The notes under the pieces: generated by a model
The model's database searches: none
Told to the model about the DNA's origin: nothing
The model's input: the letters and a program-made list of their open reading frames with translations, nothing else
Made by a program: the position numbers and the translations under genes
Shown here: positions 42,730-54,800 of the stretch, piece by piece
Numbering within the stretch: position 1 is the first letter of the stretch
Layout: every line of letters starts with the position of its first letter
Assembly: GCA_963834515.1 (NCBI GenBank)
Contig: CAWICB010000004.1
Location: forward strand, 186,001 to 250,000
Reading direction: 5' to 3'
Source of the DNA: RYN-230 sp963834515
GTDB taxonomy: Bacteria > Actinomycetota > Actinomycetes > Streptosporangiales > Streptosporangiaceae
Length of the DNA: 64,000 nucleotides

Positions 42730-43250
42730 CCCTGGGTGATCTGCTGGCTGACGCGTTCGGCCGGATCCGCGGGATCGTGCATGACGTCACCAGCGGGCTG
42801 ACCGACGAGCAGCTGGCCTTCCGGCCGGCCGGGCAGGCCAACTCCATCACCTGGCTGGTCTGGCACCTGACCCGGATCCAGGACGATCATGTGGCCGCGG
42901 TGGCCGGCACCGAGCAGGCCTGGACGGCGGAGGGCTGGGCGGACCGGTTCGGGCTGCCCTACCGCGTCACCGACACCGGCTATGGGCACAGCCCGGACCA
43001 GGTGGCGGCGTGCCGCGCCCCCGCGGGGCTGCTGACCGGCTACCACGACGCCGTCTACCGCAACACGGTCAGCTACGTCGAGGGCCTGACCGAGCCCGGC
43101 CTGGACCGGGTCGTGGACCCGACCTGGGACCCGCCGGTCACCCTCGGGGTGCGGCTGGTCAGCGTGATCTCAGACGACCTGCAGCACGCCGGCCAGGCCG
43201 CCTACCTGCGCGGCCTGCTGGTCAAGGGGTGGGACGCCAGCGACATATGA
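42726..43250 (+). CDS. DinB family protein (mycothiol-transferase-like)
   Basis: A 174-aa four-helix-bundle protein. Metal-binding His residues appear in ITWLVWHLTRIQDDH and SDDLQHAGQAAYLRG, the DinB/DUF664 pattern. Actinomycete members are often mycothiol-dependent enzymes. It is coupled to the LigD polymerase gene (ATGA), although a functional link to end joining is not established. Confidence 0.82.
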   Translation: MTLGDLLADAFGRIRGIVHDVTSGLTDEQLAFRPAGQANSITWLVWHLTRIQDDHVAAVAGTEQAWTAEGWADRFGLPYRVTDTGYGHSPDQVAACRAPAGLLTGYHDAVYRNTVSYVEGLTEPGLDRVVDPTWDPPVTLGVRLVSVISDDLQHAGQAAYLRGLLVKGWDASDI

Positions 43251-43274
43251 GGTCCGGCCCCCGGCGGCGGACGG

Positions 43275-45296
43275 TCAGGCCGGGCCGAACAGCGAGTCGA
43301 GCGCCGCGTCGATGGTGGCGGCCAGCGGCCCGATCCTGGGCAGCACCGGCTCCGGCGGGACGGCCTGCACCGGCTCGCAGACGGCCTGCGCGGCCGGGGT
43401 GAGGAACCGGGTCAGCTGGCCGTAGCCGTGCCGGTCGTCAGCGGACATCCGGTGCAGGTGCATCCGCAGTGGCGCGTACAGGTACAGCTCGTCCCGGGCC
43501 CGGGTGACCGCCACGTAGAACAGCCGCCGTTCCTCGGCTAGGCCCTCCGGGCTGCCCAGCGCCATGTCGCTGGGCACGGCGCCGTCCACCAGGTGCATCA
43601 GATGCACCACCGGCCATTCCAGGCCCTTGGCCGAGTGGATCGTGGACAGCACCAGGTAGTCCTCGTCCAGCCGCGGTGGCCCGGCCAGGCCCGACGCCGA
43701 CACCGGCGGGTCGAGGGCCAGTTCCACGAGCGCGTCGTGCAGCGACGGCCTGGTGGCCGCGGCGTCGGCCAGCCGCTGCAGATCATTGAGCCGGACGCCG
43801 GCATCCGGGTACCGGCCGCGCAGCGGGGCGTCCAGCGCGGCCAGGATGGCCGTGGCCCGGTCCGCCGTCCGGTCCAGGGCCGCCGCCCCGGCCAGCCCCG
43901 ACAGCGTGCCGTGCACCGCGTCCCGGGACTTGGCCGGCACGGCCGCCACCGCATCGCCCAGTTTTTGTCCGGGGGGGCGACCCCCCTGGACTTGCATCGC
44001 ATCGATCGCGCGCCGGGCGTGCACCGGGCCGACCCCCTCGTGCAGCCGGAGCACCCGGAACCAGGCGATGTCGTCGGCCGGGTTGGCGACCACCCGGGCC
44101 GCGGCCAGGAAGTCCTTGACGTGCGCCGCCTCGGTGAAACGCAGCCCGCCGTACTTGATGAACGGGATGCCGCGCACCGACAGCTCGACCTCCAGCACGT
44201 CGCTGTGCCCGGCCGCGCGCATCAGCACGGCCTGGTCGCGCAGGTCGGCGCCGGCCTCGTGGGCGGCCAGCACCCGGGCGCAGATCTCCCGGGCCTGGGT
44301 GGCCTCGTCATGACAGCGGACCAGCTGCGGGCGGGCACCCGCGCCGCGCTGCGACGCCAGCGCCAGCTCCAGGCCCGGCGACTGCGGCCGGACCGTGTTG
44401 GCCAGGGTCAGCACGGCGTCCTTGGACCGGTAGTTCCGGGCCAGCCGGACCACCTCGAGGCCCGGGTAGTGCTCGCCGAGCTGGCGCAGGTGGGCCGGGT
44501 CCGCGCCGCGGAACGCGTAGATGGCCTGCGCATCGTCGCCCACACAGGTCAGCCCGTGGCCGTCCGGGCGCAGCAGCCGGACGATGTCCGCCTGGACCGC
44601 GTTGACGTCCTGGTACTCGTCCACCAGCACGGCGTCGAACATGCCGCGCAGCACCGGCCCGGCCGCCGGGTCGGCCAGCGCGGCCCGCCACAGCAGCAGC
44701 AGGTCGTCGAAGTCGACCAGGCCGTGCTGGCGCTTGTGCGCGACGTAGCCGCGGAACAGGCTGCCCAGCTGGGCCTCGTAATCGGCGCACCAGGGGAAGC
44801 TGGCCGTAATGACCTGCGTCACCGTGCGGTACGTGTTCACGCACCGGGTGTAGATGTCGGCGCAGGTAGCAGCACGGGGCGCCCGCCGCTGCGTGCCGAC
44901 CAGGCCGTGCTCCGCCCGGGCCGCGTCCAGCAGATCGGTCACGTCGGGCGGGTCGATCACGCTGAACTGCGGCGGCAGCGAGAACGACTCGGCGTGCGCC
45001 CGGATGACCTGGTGCGCTACGGCGTGGAACGTGCCACCGTACACCCGGTCCGCGGCACCCGCCCCGGCCGGGGTGACCCGGGCCAGCATGTCATCTGCGG
45101 CCCGCCGGGTGAACGTGAGCAGCAGGATCCGGCTGGCCGGCACGCCCTGCCCGCGCAGCCAGCCCGCCCGGGCGACCAGCGTCCGGGTCTTGCCGGTGCC
45201 CGCCCCGGCCAGCACCAGCAGCGGGCCGCCCTGATGCGTGACCGCCTGGCACTGGTCTTCGTTCAGCCCGTCGAGCAGGCCGGGCGGTTCGAACAT
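43275..45296 (-). CDS. UvrD/Rep-family DNA helicase
   Basis: A 673-aa superfamily 1A helicase. Walker A VLAGAGTGKTRTLVAR, motif Ia ILLLTFTRRAADDML, Walker B VLVDEYQDVNAVQAD, motif III GDDAQAIYAFRGADP and motif VI FYVAVTRARDEL are all visible. It should unwind DNA for repair or recombination. It contains a G-rich hairpin insert at 43968-43990 (GGRPPGQ in the protein). It is convergent to the DinB gene with a 24-bp gap. Confidence 0.93.
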   Translation of the reverse strand: MFEPPGLLDGLNEDQCQAVTHQGGPLLVLAGAGTGKTRTLVARAGWLRGQGVPASRILLLTFTRRAADDMLARVTPAGAGAADRVYGGTFHAVAHQVIRAHAESFSLPPQFSVIDPPDVTDLLDAARAEHGLVGTQRRAPRAATCADIYTRCVNTYRTVTQVITASFPWCADYEAQLGSLFRGYVAHKRQHGLVDFDDLLLLWRAALADPAAGPVLRGMFDAVLVDEYQDVNAVQADIVRLLRPDGHGLTCVGDDAQAIYAFRGADPAHLRQLGEHYPGLEVVRLARNYRSKDAVLTLANTVRPQSPGLELALASQRGAGARPQLVRCHDEATQAREICARVLAAHEAGADLRDQAVLMRAAGHSDVLEVELSVRGIPFIKYGGLRFTEAAHVKDFLAAARVVANPADDIAWFRVLRLHEGVGPVHARRAIDAMQVQGGRPPGQKLGDAVAAVPAKSRDAVHGTLSGLAGAAALDRTADRATAILAALDAPLRGRYPDAGVRLNDLQRLADAAATRPSLHDALVELALDPPVSASGLAGPPRLDEDYLVLSTIHSAKGLEWPVVHLMHLVDGAVPSDMALGSPEGLAEERRLFYVAVTRARDELYLYAPLRMHLHRMSADDRHGYGQLTRFLTPAAQAVCEPVQAVPPEPVLPRIGPLAATIDAALDSLFGPA
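43968..43990 (-). repeat. G-rich hairpin repeat, copy inside the helicase gene
   Basis: On the minus strand it reads TCCAGGGGGGTCG then CCCCCCCGGA, almost identical to the middle of the element at 9240-9277. It lies in frame inside the helicase gene and encodes Gly-Gly-Arg-Pro-Pro-Gly. Confidence 0.6.
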
Positions 45297-45368
45297 GCAG
45301 ACGAATGTAGCGGGCCGCGCCCCGGCCCGGCTAGCTGCCCCGCCGGCTGACTTACGGCCGGGCTCCGG

Positions 45369-46232
45369 TCAGCCGGCCGGCAGATGGCAGTGTGCCTTGT
45401 CGGCCAGGGTGGCGGTGTCGAACAGCTCGATGTTGGCGCTCTGGGCGCCGCTGATCCCACCGACCGGAGCCAGCACGCGGTTCCCGGCGGCCATGTCCGC
45501 GCTAGCGGCCGCACACCCGGGGGGCGTGCTGCTGGTCAGCTCCTCGTCGGCATCCCCGTAGTACCCCTGGGCGATGTCGTTGGCGAGCGCGTATTTCGGG
45601 ATGTAGAGCTGACGCCCGCGGAACACCGCCACGGCCCGCATCATGTCCTGGTGCCCAGCCCGGGTCAGGCCCAGCGAGTACTCCAGGTAACCCGCGTCCC
45701 GCAGCGCAGTGCCGATCGTCACCACATCGCGCGGCGGCGCGGTCACCGCGTCGTTGTAGTAGGCCAGCGCGGCGCGGTTGTCCCCGGCATTTTCCAGGGC
45801 CCGGCCGACATCGATGTACTCGATGCCCGCCACCCCGTTCCCGTGCAGCGTGCCGATCAGCACCTGCGCCGCCTGCCCTTCGGCGCTGAGCTGCGCGGCG
45901 AGCCCGGTGCTCTGGTCCACCTGGGCGATTATCTTCTGCGAGCCGGTCAGGCCCTTAGTGGCCTGGTTCAGCGCGCTCTGCTGGGTCGCGAACTGCTCGC
46001 CGATGTTGGTGGCCAGCGTGAGCAGCTGCTGCTGCTCCGACGCGAGGTTGGCCTGGCCGGCCACATGGACCGACCAGCCGGCATAGACCGCGGCGACCAC
46101 GCCGCCGAGCGCGGTCGCTAATGCGATGATGTCGATACGCCTGCGCCGCGCGCGTTTAGTCGCTTCGGCTTTTTGCCCGTTCTGCGAAGAATCCTGCTCT
46201 TCAGCGCCCGATTCGAGCTGCGCTTCTACCAT
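45369..46232 (-). CDS. Membrane-anchored protein of unknown function
   Basis: A 287-aa protein with a short charged N-terminal tail, a basic cluster (KRARRRRIDI) and one membrane helix (IIALATALGGVVAAVYAGWS), then a ~230-residue periplasmic-side domain. Alpha-helical spacing such as QALNQATKGLTGSQ and a TPR-like segment (IEYIDVGRALENAGDNRAAL) are visible. I do not recognise the family. The tail holds a lone Cys pair. It stands alone between the helicase and glucosidase genes. Confidence 0.65.
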   Translation of the reverse strand: MVEAQLESGAEEQDSSQNGQKAEATKRARRRRIDIIALATALGGVVAAVYAGWSVHVAGQANLASEQQQLLTLATNIGEQFATQQSALNQATKGLTGSQKIIAQVDQSTGLAAQLSAEGQAAQVLIGTLHGNGVAGIEYIDVGRALENAGDNRAALAYYNDAVTAPPRDVVTIGTALRDAGYLEYSLGLTRAGHQDMMRAVAVFRGRQLYIPKYALANDIAQGYYGDADEELTSSTPPGCAAASADMAAGNRVLAPVGGISGAQSANIELFDTATLADKAHCHLPAG

Positions 46233-46344
46233 TCCACCAGGTTAACAACGAAAGTCGGCCGGATGGAATACCCGCAGCCTGGGTGAATTGCTCTGCTAGG
46301 CGGCGAAATCCGGCCTAGCGCATTTCCAGGGTCAAGGTGGCCCA

Positions 46345-49161
<2,817 letters not shown>

Positions 49162-49425
49162 CCGGATTCACACTCCCCCATTATTCAGTGAACCCAGCGG
49201 TGCCTGCCCTGGCCTGGTCCGCCCGCAGCTGCCGCCCCGCGACGTGCTGTTTTCTAGTCTGCCCGGCAATCGGTGGCCTGTCACGGAGTGCCCGCTGCCG
49301 CCGGTAACGAGGATGGCCATCTGGTAATCCGGCGTTTAATGGCCAGACACTGCGGCGTCGTCCGGTGTTTACCAGGCCGCCCCGCAGACCGGGCCCAGCC
49401 GCGCCACAGTGCCGGCCGCGGGCGT

Positions 49426-49965
49426 TCAGCTGGAAAGGTATTTGTCCAGGTCGGGGCGGATTTCCTGCGGCGTGACGCTGGGCTCGTAGCGGCGGACCAC
49501 GGTCCCGTCCCGGTCGATGAGGAACTTGGTGAAGTTCCATTTGATCTCGTCGGTGCCGATCGCTTCCGGGCGGCTGTTCTTGATGTGCTCGTACAGCGGG
49601 CCGTAGCCCGGGCCGAAGTCACCGGGCGCCGCGGCGCGCAGGTAGGCGTAGAGCGGGTCGGCCTGGCCGCCGTTGACGTCGATCTTGCCGAACACCGGGA
49701 AGCTGACCGAATAGCTGGTGGCGCAGAACTCCTGGATCTCCGCGTCGGTGCCCGGCTCCTGGCCGCCGAACTGGTTGCACGGGAAACCGAGTACCCGCAG
49801 GCCGCGGTCCCTGGTGTCCCGGTACAGCGCCTCCAGGCCCGCGTACTGCGGGGTCAGGCCGCACTGGCTGGCCACGTTGACGATGAGCAGCGGCTGGCCC
49901 GCGTAGTCAGCGAGATCCTGGACGCCGCCGTCCGCCGTTTTAACCTGGAAGTCGTACACGCTCAT
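49426..49965 (-). CDS. Glutathione peroxidase-type thiol peroxidase
   Basis: A 179-aa GPx-fold enzyme. Peroxidatic Cys35 in VNVASQCGLTPQY, Gln in FPCNQFGGQEPGT and Trp in IKWNFTKFLIDRDG form the catalytic set. Actinomycete members are usually thioredoxin-dependent peroxidases, not glutathione-dependent. The ATG at 49963-49965 is the first in frame after the GPx N terminus; the frame is open upstream but not homologous. Confidence 0.93.
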   Translation of the reverse strand: MSVYDFQVKTADGGVQDLADYAGQPLLIVNVASQCGLTPQYAGLEALYRDTRDRGLRVLGFPCNQFGGQEPGTDAEIQEFCATSYSVSFPVFGKIDVNGGQADPLYAYLRAAAPGDFGPGYGPLYEHIKNSRPEAIGTDEIKWNFTKFLIDRDGTVVRRYEPSVTPQEIRPDLDKYLSS

Positions 49966-50151
49966 GAGCCATTCCCGCCAGTCCGCTGGGTTCCCCGCGC
50001 CCGGGATCGGGGCGCGGTCAGCTTTGACCTTAGCTGCCCGCTGGCCGGTGTCCGGGCCGGGGACCGGGGCGGCCAGGCTGGGACCCCGGGCGGCCAGGCG
50101 TCCGTTCTGCCTTCGGGTTACGAATCCGTGGTAACGGCGGGCAGAGGGGTG

Positions 50152-51114
50152 ATGCGGGTGACCGGCGGCGATGTGGGCGGGCGGGCGGCGCTGGCCGCCC
50201 AGCTCCGGGACCGGGCCGCCCGCGGCACCAGCGGCCTGTTCTCGCACGGCCCGTACCCGCTGGCCCGCACGCTCAGCTACGCGCCGGATCCGGGGCTGTT
50301 CGGGCCGGGCTCGATGACCTGGCCGGTGGTGGGCGACACGGCCGTGTTCATCGGCGGGATCCGCGCGCTGATCGTCCAGGCGGCCCATCCCGAGGTCGCG
50401 GCGGGCGTGGCCGATCACTCCCGGTACCGGGAGGACCCGCTCGGCCGGCTGAGCCGGACGGCCGCGTACGTCACCGCGACGTCGTTCGGTGCCCTGCCCG
50501 AGGTGGAGCACGCGGTGGCCGTGGTCCGCCGCCGCCATCAGCCGGTCTCGGGGACGTCCAGCCGGGGCAGGCAGTACGCGGCGTCCGATGCCGGGCTGAG
50601 CGCGTGGGTGCACAACTCGCTGACCGACTCGTTCCTCACCGCGTACCGCGAGTACGGAGCGCAGCCGTGCCCCGAGCCAGCTGCCGACCGGTTCGTCGCG
50701 GAGCAGGCCCGGGTCGGCGCCCTGCTCGGCGCTGGCCCACGGCCCGAGACCGCGGCCGCGCTGACCGCGTGGATCAGCGGCCACCCGGCCCTCGGGCCGT
50801 CGCCCGGCGGGCGCGAGGCGATCCGGTTCCTGCGGCGGCCGCCGCTGCCCCCGGGTGTCCGGGCCGCGTACGGGCTGCTGTTCCGGGCCGCCGTGGCTAC
50901 CCTGCCGCCGCGGATCCGGGTTATCACCGGCGTGCGGTCCCGCCCCGGGGACGGGCGGGCCGGCCACGCCGCCATGACCGCGCTGCGCTGGGCGCTCGGC
51001 TCGTCACCGGACTGGCAGCTGGCGCTGGCCCGCACCGGGGCGGCACCGCCCGCCGGGGTGACGTTCCGCCAGCCGTGGCCGGCCGCTCCCGGGCTGGACT
51101 GCCTGGCTAGTTAG
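50152..51114 (+). CDS. MpaB-like oxygenase (DUF2236)
   Basis: A 320-aa protein of the MpaB/Lcp-type family. LSYAPDPGLFGPGSMTWPVV, ALIVQAAHPEVAAGVADHSR, YVTATSFG and AWVHNSLTDSFLTAYREYG carry the family's conserved His and Arg residues for heme binding. It is probably a heme-containing oxygenase of unknown substrate. The ATG at 50152 is preceded by AGAGGGG. It is divergent from the GPx gene. Confidence 0.8.
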   Translation: MRVTGGDVGGRAALAAQLRDRAARGTSGLFSHGPYPLARTLSYAPDPGLFGPGSMTWPVVGDTAVFIGGIRALIVQAAHPEVAAGVADHSRYREDPLGRLSRTAAYVTATSFGALPEVEHAVAVVRRRHQPVSGTSSRGRQYAASDAGLSAWVHNSLTDSFLTAYREYGAQPCPEPAADRFVAEQARVGALLGAGPRPETAAALTAWISGHPALGPSPGGREAIRFLRRPPLPPGVRAAYGLLFRAAVATLPPRIRVITGVRSRPGDGRAGHAAMTALRWALGSSPDWQLALARTGAAPPAGVTFRQPWPAAPGLDCLAS

Positions 51115-51475
51115 GACCGCGGGAACTGTTCGAAGAACTAGGAGACTGCGCGGGACCCGGCACCGAACCGGTGCAGGCGACGTCGCCTGCATCCTGAGCC
51201 AGAGCGGCTGGCCGGCGCAGGCTTCCCGGGATGGGCGGGACTGATACTCCGTTTCTTACTGACCGCCATCGGGGTGGGTCTAGGTCTACCCACGCAACAC
51301 GAGTTAGCCCCATACCGAACCGTTACCCGCCGTGCAGCAATAGAGAAGTCATAGCCGGCCTGCCCTGTCCTGGGCCGGTGGATCGCGCTGCGCCGTCACA
51401 CTCGTGCCAAACCCGAAGATGAGGCCACGGAATGAAGAATCCTGCCGGCCACCGCGACCGCCTGAACCGGCCGCG
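51115..51475. other. 361-bp gap without a gene
   Basis: No reading frame here is supportable. It has several short inverted sequences (for example GGTCTAGGTCTACC near 51276) but no promoter, RNA or repeat I can name. Confidence 0.5.
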
Positions 51476-51994
51476 ATGAGTGCCAGCCCGGACCAGCCAG
51501 CCTCACTCGTGGGCCACGGCGAAGGCGTGGCGGGCCGGAACCGCGGCTCCGGCCGGGCACTCGCGCGGTGGGCGGTGCATCTGGCCTTGCTGATCACGAT
51601 CATCGTGGCGCTGGTGCCGCTGCTCCTGTTCCACGTCAATCCCCGGGTGACGATCCACGTCGTCATCGCGTGCGTGTTCTTCGGGCTGGTTACCATCCAC
51701 CTCGCACAACGCCGCCACACGCTGAGCAGGCTGATGGCCCAGCTCGCCCGGGCCGGTTCCCGGGTGAAGGGGAGGCGGCTGGCCGTCTCCGACGTCATCT
51801 TGGTCTTCCTCGCCGCAAACGTCCTGGCCTCGGGCATTTACGACCTCGCGACAGGGCAGAACACGCGCGTCCCGCTACCCGGCGTCCATCTCTTCATTGG
51901 CTGGCATTCTCTTTCCAGCCTGCTGTTCCTCGGCTACCTCATCGCACACGTCATCCGCCGCCGGAAGCGGCTACGGCGGTCGCTGATCCGCTGA
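51476..51994 (+). CDS. DUF4405-like membrane protein
   Basis: A 172-aa protein with about four membrane helices (HLALLITIIVALVPLLLF, TIHVVIACVFFGLVTIH, LHFS-like LFIGWHSLSSLLFLGYLIAH). Paired His residues in the helices (TIHVV, TIHLAQ, GVHLF, WHSL, IAHVI) match the heme-coordinating pattern of DUF4405/cytochrome b-like proteins. ATG 51476 is used; an in-frame upstream GTG (51404) would add 24 low-complexity residues. Redox partner unknown. Confidence 0.65.
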   Translation: MSASPDQPASLVGHGEGVAGRNRGSGRALARWAVHLALLITIIVALVPLLLFHVNPRVTIHVVIACVFFGLVTIHLAQRRHTLSRLMAQLARAGSRVKGRRLAVSDVILVFLAANVLASGIYDLATGQNTRVPLPGVHLFIGWHSLSSLLFLGYLIAHVIRRRKRLRRSLIR

Positions 51995-52073
51995 CCCCTC
52001 CGTAGCGGCCCTGGATCAGGGCCCGGTCCGGCATGGACGCGCGGTGCGGCCAGCCGTTCACGGCTCCGTGCTC

Positions 52074-52142
52074 TCAGTCCCGTCGGGTCACGATTACCAA
52101 GACGACGATCAGCACCGCGACCACGAATCCGATCACCAGCAT
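52074..52142 (-). CDS. 22-aa hydrophobic membrane peptide
   Basis: The minus strand holds an ATG at 52140-52142 preceded by GAAGGGGGCCGC. It encodes MLVIGFVVAVLIVVLVIVT followed by RRD and a stop: one membrane helix with a basic cytoplasmic end. Such micro-peptides occur in actinomycetes but are easily missed and also arise by chance. No homologue can be checked here. The rest of 51995-52366 holds no other supportable gene, though a 33-codon frame (52201-52302, plus) begins VSRPAITFRGYDDVI. Confidence 0.4.
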   Translation of the reverse strand: MLVIGFVVAVLIVVLVIVTRRD

Positions 52143-52366
52143 CGCGCGGCCCCCTTCGATGGTCCAACCATAGCCATGGCAACGGAGCGATCTGCGCGAA
52201 GTGAGCCGTCCAGCTATCACCTTCCGCGGCTACGACGACGTCATCTCCAGCACCGAAGCCGCCGTCGCGGGCATCTTCGCCGAGGCCGTGCAGGTCACGT
52301 AACCCGGCCCGATCGCCCACTCCGCCTGTTCACCCGCACCTTGGTTTGCGTCCCGGATGGCCGTGG

Positions 52367-52927
52367 TCAACTCTGCCCGGGCAGCGATGTGCTGGCCGGC
52401 TCGGTGAACCCCGTCGCACTCTTGAGCTGGCCGAACAGATTGTTCGTGCCGTCGATCTCGTTCGCGCTCACCGAGCCGTCCTTGACCTTGCCGGTCAGGG
52501 CGCTGAGGCTGCTCCCGATGCTGTCGATGTTGGGCACGTACTTGCAGAGCGTCGGGTCAGCGGCCGCGTTCTTGGCGGCGTTGCTGAGCAGCTTGACGAT
52601 CGCCGCAGACGCCAGCCCCGCCTTGATAATCGCCTTAATCCGCCCGGACGCGCCCTTCTTAAACGCGCCGGCCTTATAGGGCTTATACAGATACCGGTGG
52701 AACGCCCCATAGGTCAGGCCAAGATCAGCAAGCAGCCGGGTCTTGGGGATCTTTCGCGTCCCGACCTTCGTGCACGAAGCCGCCGCGGAAGCGCTCTGCC
52801 CGGAGTTGCCGGTTGCAGCCTGGCTGGCCGATGCCGCGGCCTGCGCCGGCTTGCCCGACGAACTGCACGCCGTGGCCGTTCCGAGCATGATCATCAGGCC
52901 GAGGATCAAGGCTAGCACGCGCTTCAT
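52367..52927 (-). CDS. Secreted or lipid-anchored protein of unknown function
   Basis: A 186-aa protein with an export signal: basic MKRVLAL, hydrophobic ILGLMIMLGTATAC and a Cys at about residue 23 that may be a lipobox (weak consensus). The mature part is Ser/Ala-rich, then folds with KIPKTRLLADLGLTYGAFHR and two Cys (ASCTKVG, LCKYVPN). The ATG at 52925-52927 follows GGGGGAGACC. No function is recognised. Confidence 0.75.
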   Translation of the reverse strand: MKRVLALILGLMIMLGTATACSSSGKPAQAAASASQAATGNSGQSASAAASCTKVGTRKIPKTRLLADLGLTYGAFHRYLYKPYKAGAFKKGASGRIKAIIKAGLASAAIVKLLSNAAKNAAADPTLCKYVPNIDSIGSSLSALTGKVKDGSVSANEIDGTNNLFGQLKSATGFTEPASTSLPGQS

Positions 52928-53321
52928 TTGGTCTCCCCCGGGAAGGCGAATCACCTAATACGCACATCTTTTCGCTATCAAACTCTGTTCCCAGGTGCAC
53001 CTTAACCCGGGAGTGAAGAGCATTACACCGATGATGTGGTAACGCCTTCCGCGGCGATTCGTGACGGGTGGTCGGAAATTCTCATCTGGGAAAGAGGGGG
53101 AGAATAACCACGTCTATGCCCGGGAGGCATGAACGGAACGGAGGCAGGCAAAGGCTAGCAGCGGTACTGGCATCGCCGGAATCAGCCGCCGCCGGGTTTA
53201 CGTTCTGGGTCGGCCACGCCGGCCTGGCCACCACTCTGCCGGTCGGTGTCTAGGCTGCAGTGTTGACTGCATGGGCCGGCCTTCGCGGGCAGCCGGGCGG
53301 CGGCCGAGCGTCCGCGACGAG
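52928..53321. other. 394-bp gap without a gene
   Basis: AT-richer than its neighbours near 52950-53050. Short frames here have no ribosome site or homology. I see no repeat or RNA. Confidence 0.5.
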
Positions 53322-53924
53322 GTGGGGGCAGACTTGGGACCTGGGAGACTTCATGCGCTCATCGATGGGTCTTCGCCATCGCTATGACCCTGCTGGTTCT
53401 GGATCTGCCCCGGCCTGCCCACTCCACCCGGCTCGTCCACGATCTGCTCCACGCGTGGCCCTCATATGTGGCGTACCTGGTGTCGTTCGTGACAGTTGGC
53501 ATTTTGTGGATCGAGCATCACGGGATGATGGGCGCGGTCCGTGGCATCAATCGGCGGTTTCTGGAACGCACGCTGGTCTTCTTGCTGTTCATCTCCATCA
53601 TCCCGTGGCCCACCGCGCTGGCCGCCGACTACGCCGACCAAGCGGTCCCTGAGGCGCGCGCGGTGGCGGTCCTGTATGCGGCCACGATGCTCATGATGGG
53701 CCTGACACTCGCCTGCGGGTGGCGCTATCTGGCCACTCATCCGGGGCTGGTTGCCGAGTCCGCCCGCTCCGCCTTTCCCGCCGGAGCGCGCCGGGCGCTG
53801 CTGGGCAGCCTGGTCTACCTCGTCGCCGTCGCCGTGGCGTTCCTCAGCCCTGCCGCATCCTTTGCCATCGAATGCCATCGTGGCCGTCTACTTCGCAGCA
53901 TCTGGGAACAGGGTCCCGGGCTGA
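53322..53924 (+). CDS. TMEM175/DUF1211-type channel-like protein, two frameshifts
   Basis: Reads as one 200-aa TMEM175-family protein only if two one-base shifts are corrected. Piece 1 from GTG 53322: DLGPGRLHALIDG. Piece 2, after an apparent lost G in the GGG at about 53365: VFAIAMTLLVLDLPRPAHST, YVAYLVSFVTVGILWIEHHG, LERTLVFLLFISIIPWPTAL. Piece 3, after an extra G near 53874: NAIVAVYFAASGNRVPG to TGA 53922-53924. The FxxD-like LDG/VFAIAMTL pore motif of this potassium-channel family is split by the first shift. The two shifts compensate each other. Confidence 0.7.
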
Positions 53925-53988
53925 TTGTCCGAGCGGCGCGCACGGGTGACCTCGGTTAGCTCTCCCGGGTGCGCACTGTGGGGGTTGT

Positions 53989-54108
53989 GACCTGGACCCG
54001 AACGTGGTTCAGCGACTGCTGGGCACGACCCCGCCGGATGTCCATGGACCTCTACGGCCACCTGCTGGAGGCCAACTTGTGGCCGACCGCCCAGCTCGTC
54101 GGGTCACC
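53989..54108 (+). pseudogene. Tyrosine recombinase C-terminal fragment A
   Basis: Pieces of the end of a phage-type integrase in two frames: DLDPNVVQRLLG, then MSMDLYGHLLEANLWPTAQL, which includes the catalytic Tyr. It matches the same segment of fragment C at 63240-63664. Only ~40 residues survive; the rest of the gene is gone. Confidence 0.65.
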
Positions 54109-54209
54109 ACGGGGAATCCGAGCCGCCGTCCGGGAGCGGCATCCGACCGGTCAGCGAGCCGGGGACGAGTCGGCTCTGTTACCGACAGCTCAGTCACCGC
54201 GGCATGCGC

Positions 54210-54455
54210 TCAGGGCGCCGACCCGCTGGCGATCCAGCGCTGAAAGATGGCGACGCGCTCCGGCGTCCATGCCCCGTCGCAGGGCATCGTGCCGTTGCGG
54301 AGGCGCTCGAGGATCGCGTCCTGGTGCGCTTGGACGTCGCTGTAGGACCAGAGGTCGAAGCGTTTGAGCATCGAGTCGCGGTCCTTTTCGCGGAACATAG
54401 GACGGACATCACGCTCGAAGCTCAGCCCTGCGGGTGAGTCCGGCTGGCCGGTCAT
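54210..54455 (-). CDS. Small conserved-looking protein, 81 aa
   Basis: An 81-aa protein (GLSFERDVRPMFREKDRDSM, DAILERLRNGTMPCDGAW, ERVAIFQRWIASG). The pattern resembles small cytochrome-associated proteins seen in proteobacteria and actinomycetes, but there is no heme-binding CxxCH. ATG 54453-54455 follows GGGAGAAGCCC. Function unknown. Confidence 0.65.
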   Translation of the reverse strand: MTGQPDSPAGLSFERDVRPMFREKDRDSMLKRFDLWSYSDVQAHQDAILERLRNGTMPCDGAWTPERVAIFQRWIASGSAP

Positions 54456-54619
54456 GGGCTTCTCCCGTCGTTGTGACAGTTCTTGTTCGGTGGTGCCTTT
54501 CGGCAGGCTCCGTTGGGGGTGATGAGCAAGCTCTCCGGGTATTGCGCAGGTAAGGGACGGGCCGGGCGCCGGGGAGCCTGCTGGGTATAGGCCGTCTGGC
54601 CAGCCAGTGGGCTGGCACC

Positions 54620-54800
54620 CCGCCCGCGGTCACCTCCGTCACCAGCACGTCGTCAGGCACCAGGTGAAGGCGGTCCCCAGGGGTGAAGGCGGCGCGGCGC
54701 TCTGCCAGCGTCGGCGGGGCCTTGCTGGCACTGGCCTTCTGCCGGTCCCCGAGTGCGCCCTCGCGTCCGGCATGGCCTGGGTCGGCATGGCAGCGTCTCC
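54620..54800 (-). pseudogene. N-terminal fragment of an HSL-type alpha/beta hydrolase
   Basis: The minus strand encodes PPTLAERRAAFTPGDRLHLV then PDDVLVTEVTAGGVPAHWLA, which from memory resembles the first 60 residues of hormone-sensitive-lipase-type esterases. The catalytic part is absent; downstream sequence reads as Pro/Arg-rich noise. Boundaries are approximate. A complete hypothetical frame (54409-54903) covers this but is not convincing as a whole. Confidence 0.35.

Noticed and set aside
43968..43990. G-rich hairpin with T5 considered as an intrinsic terminator
   Set aside because: The T-run lies on the wrong side of the stem for either strand to terminate, and the site is inside the helicase coding frame.
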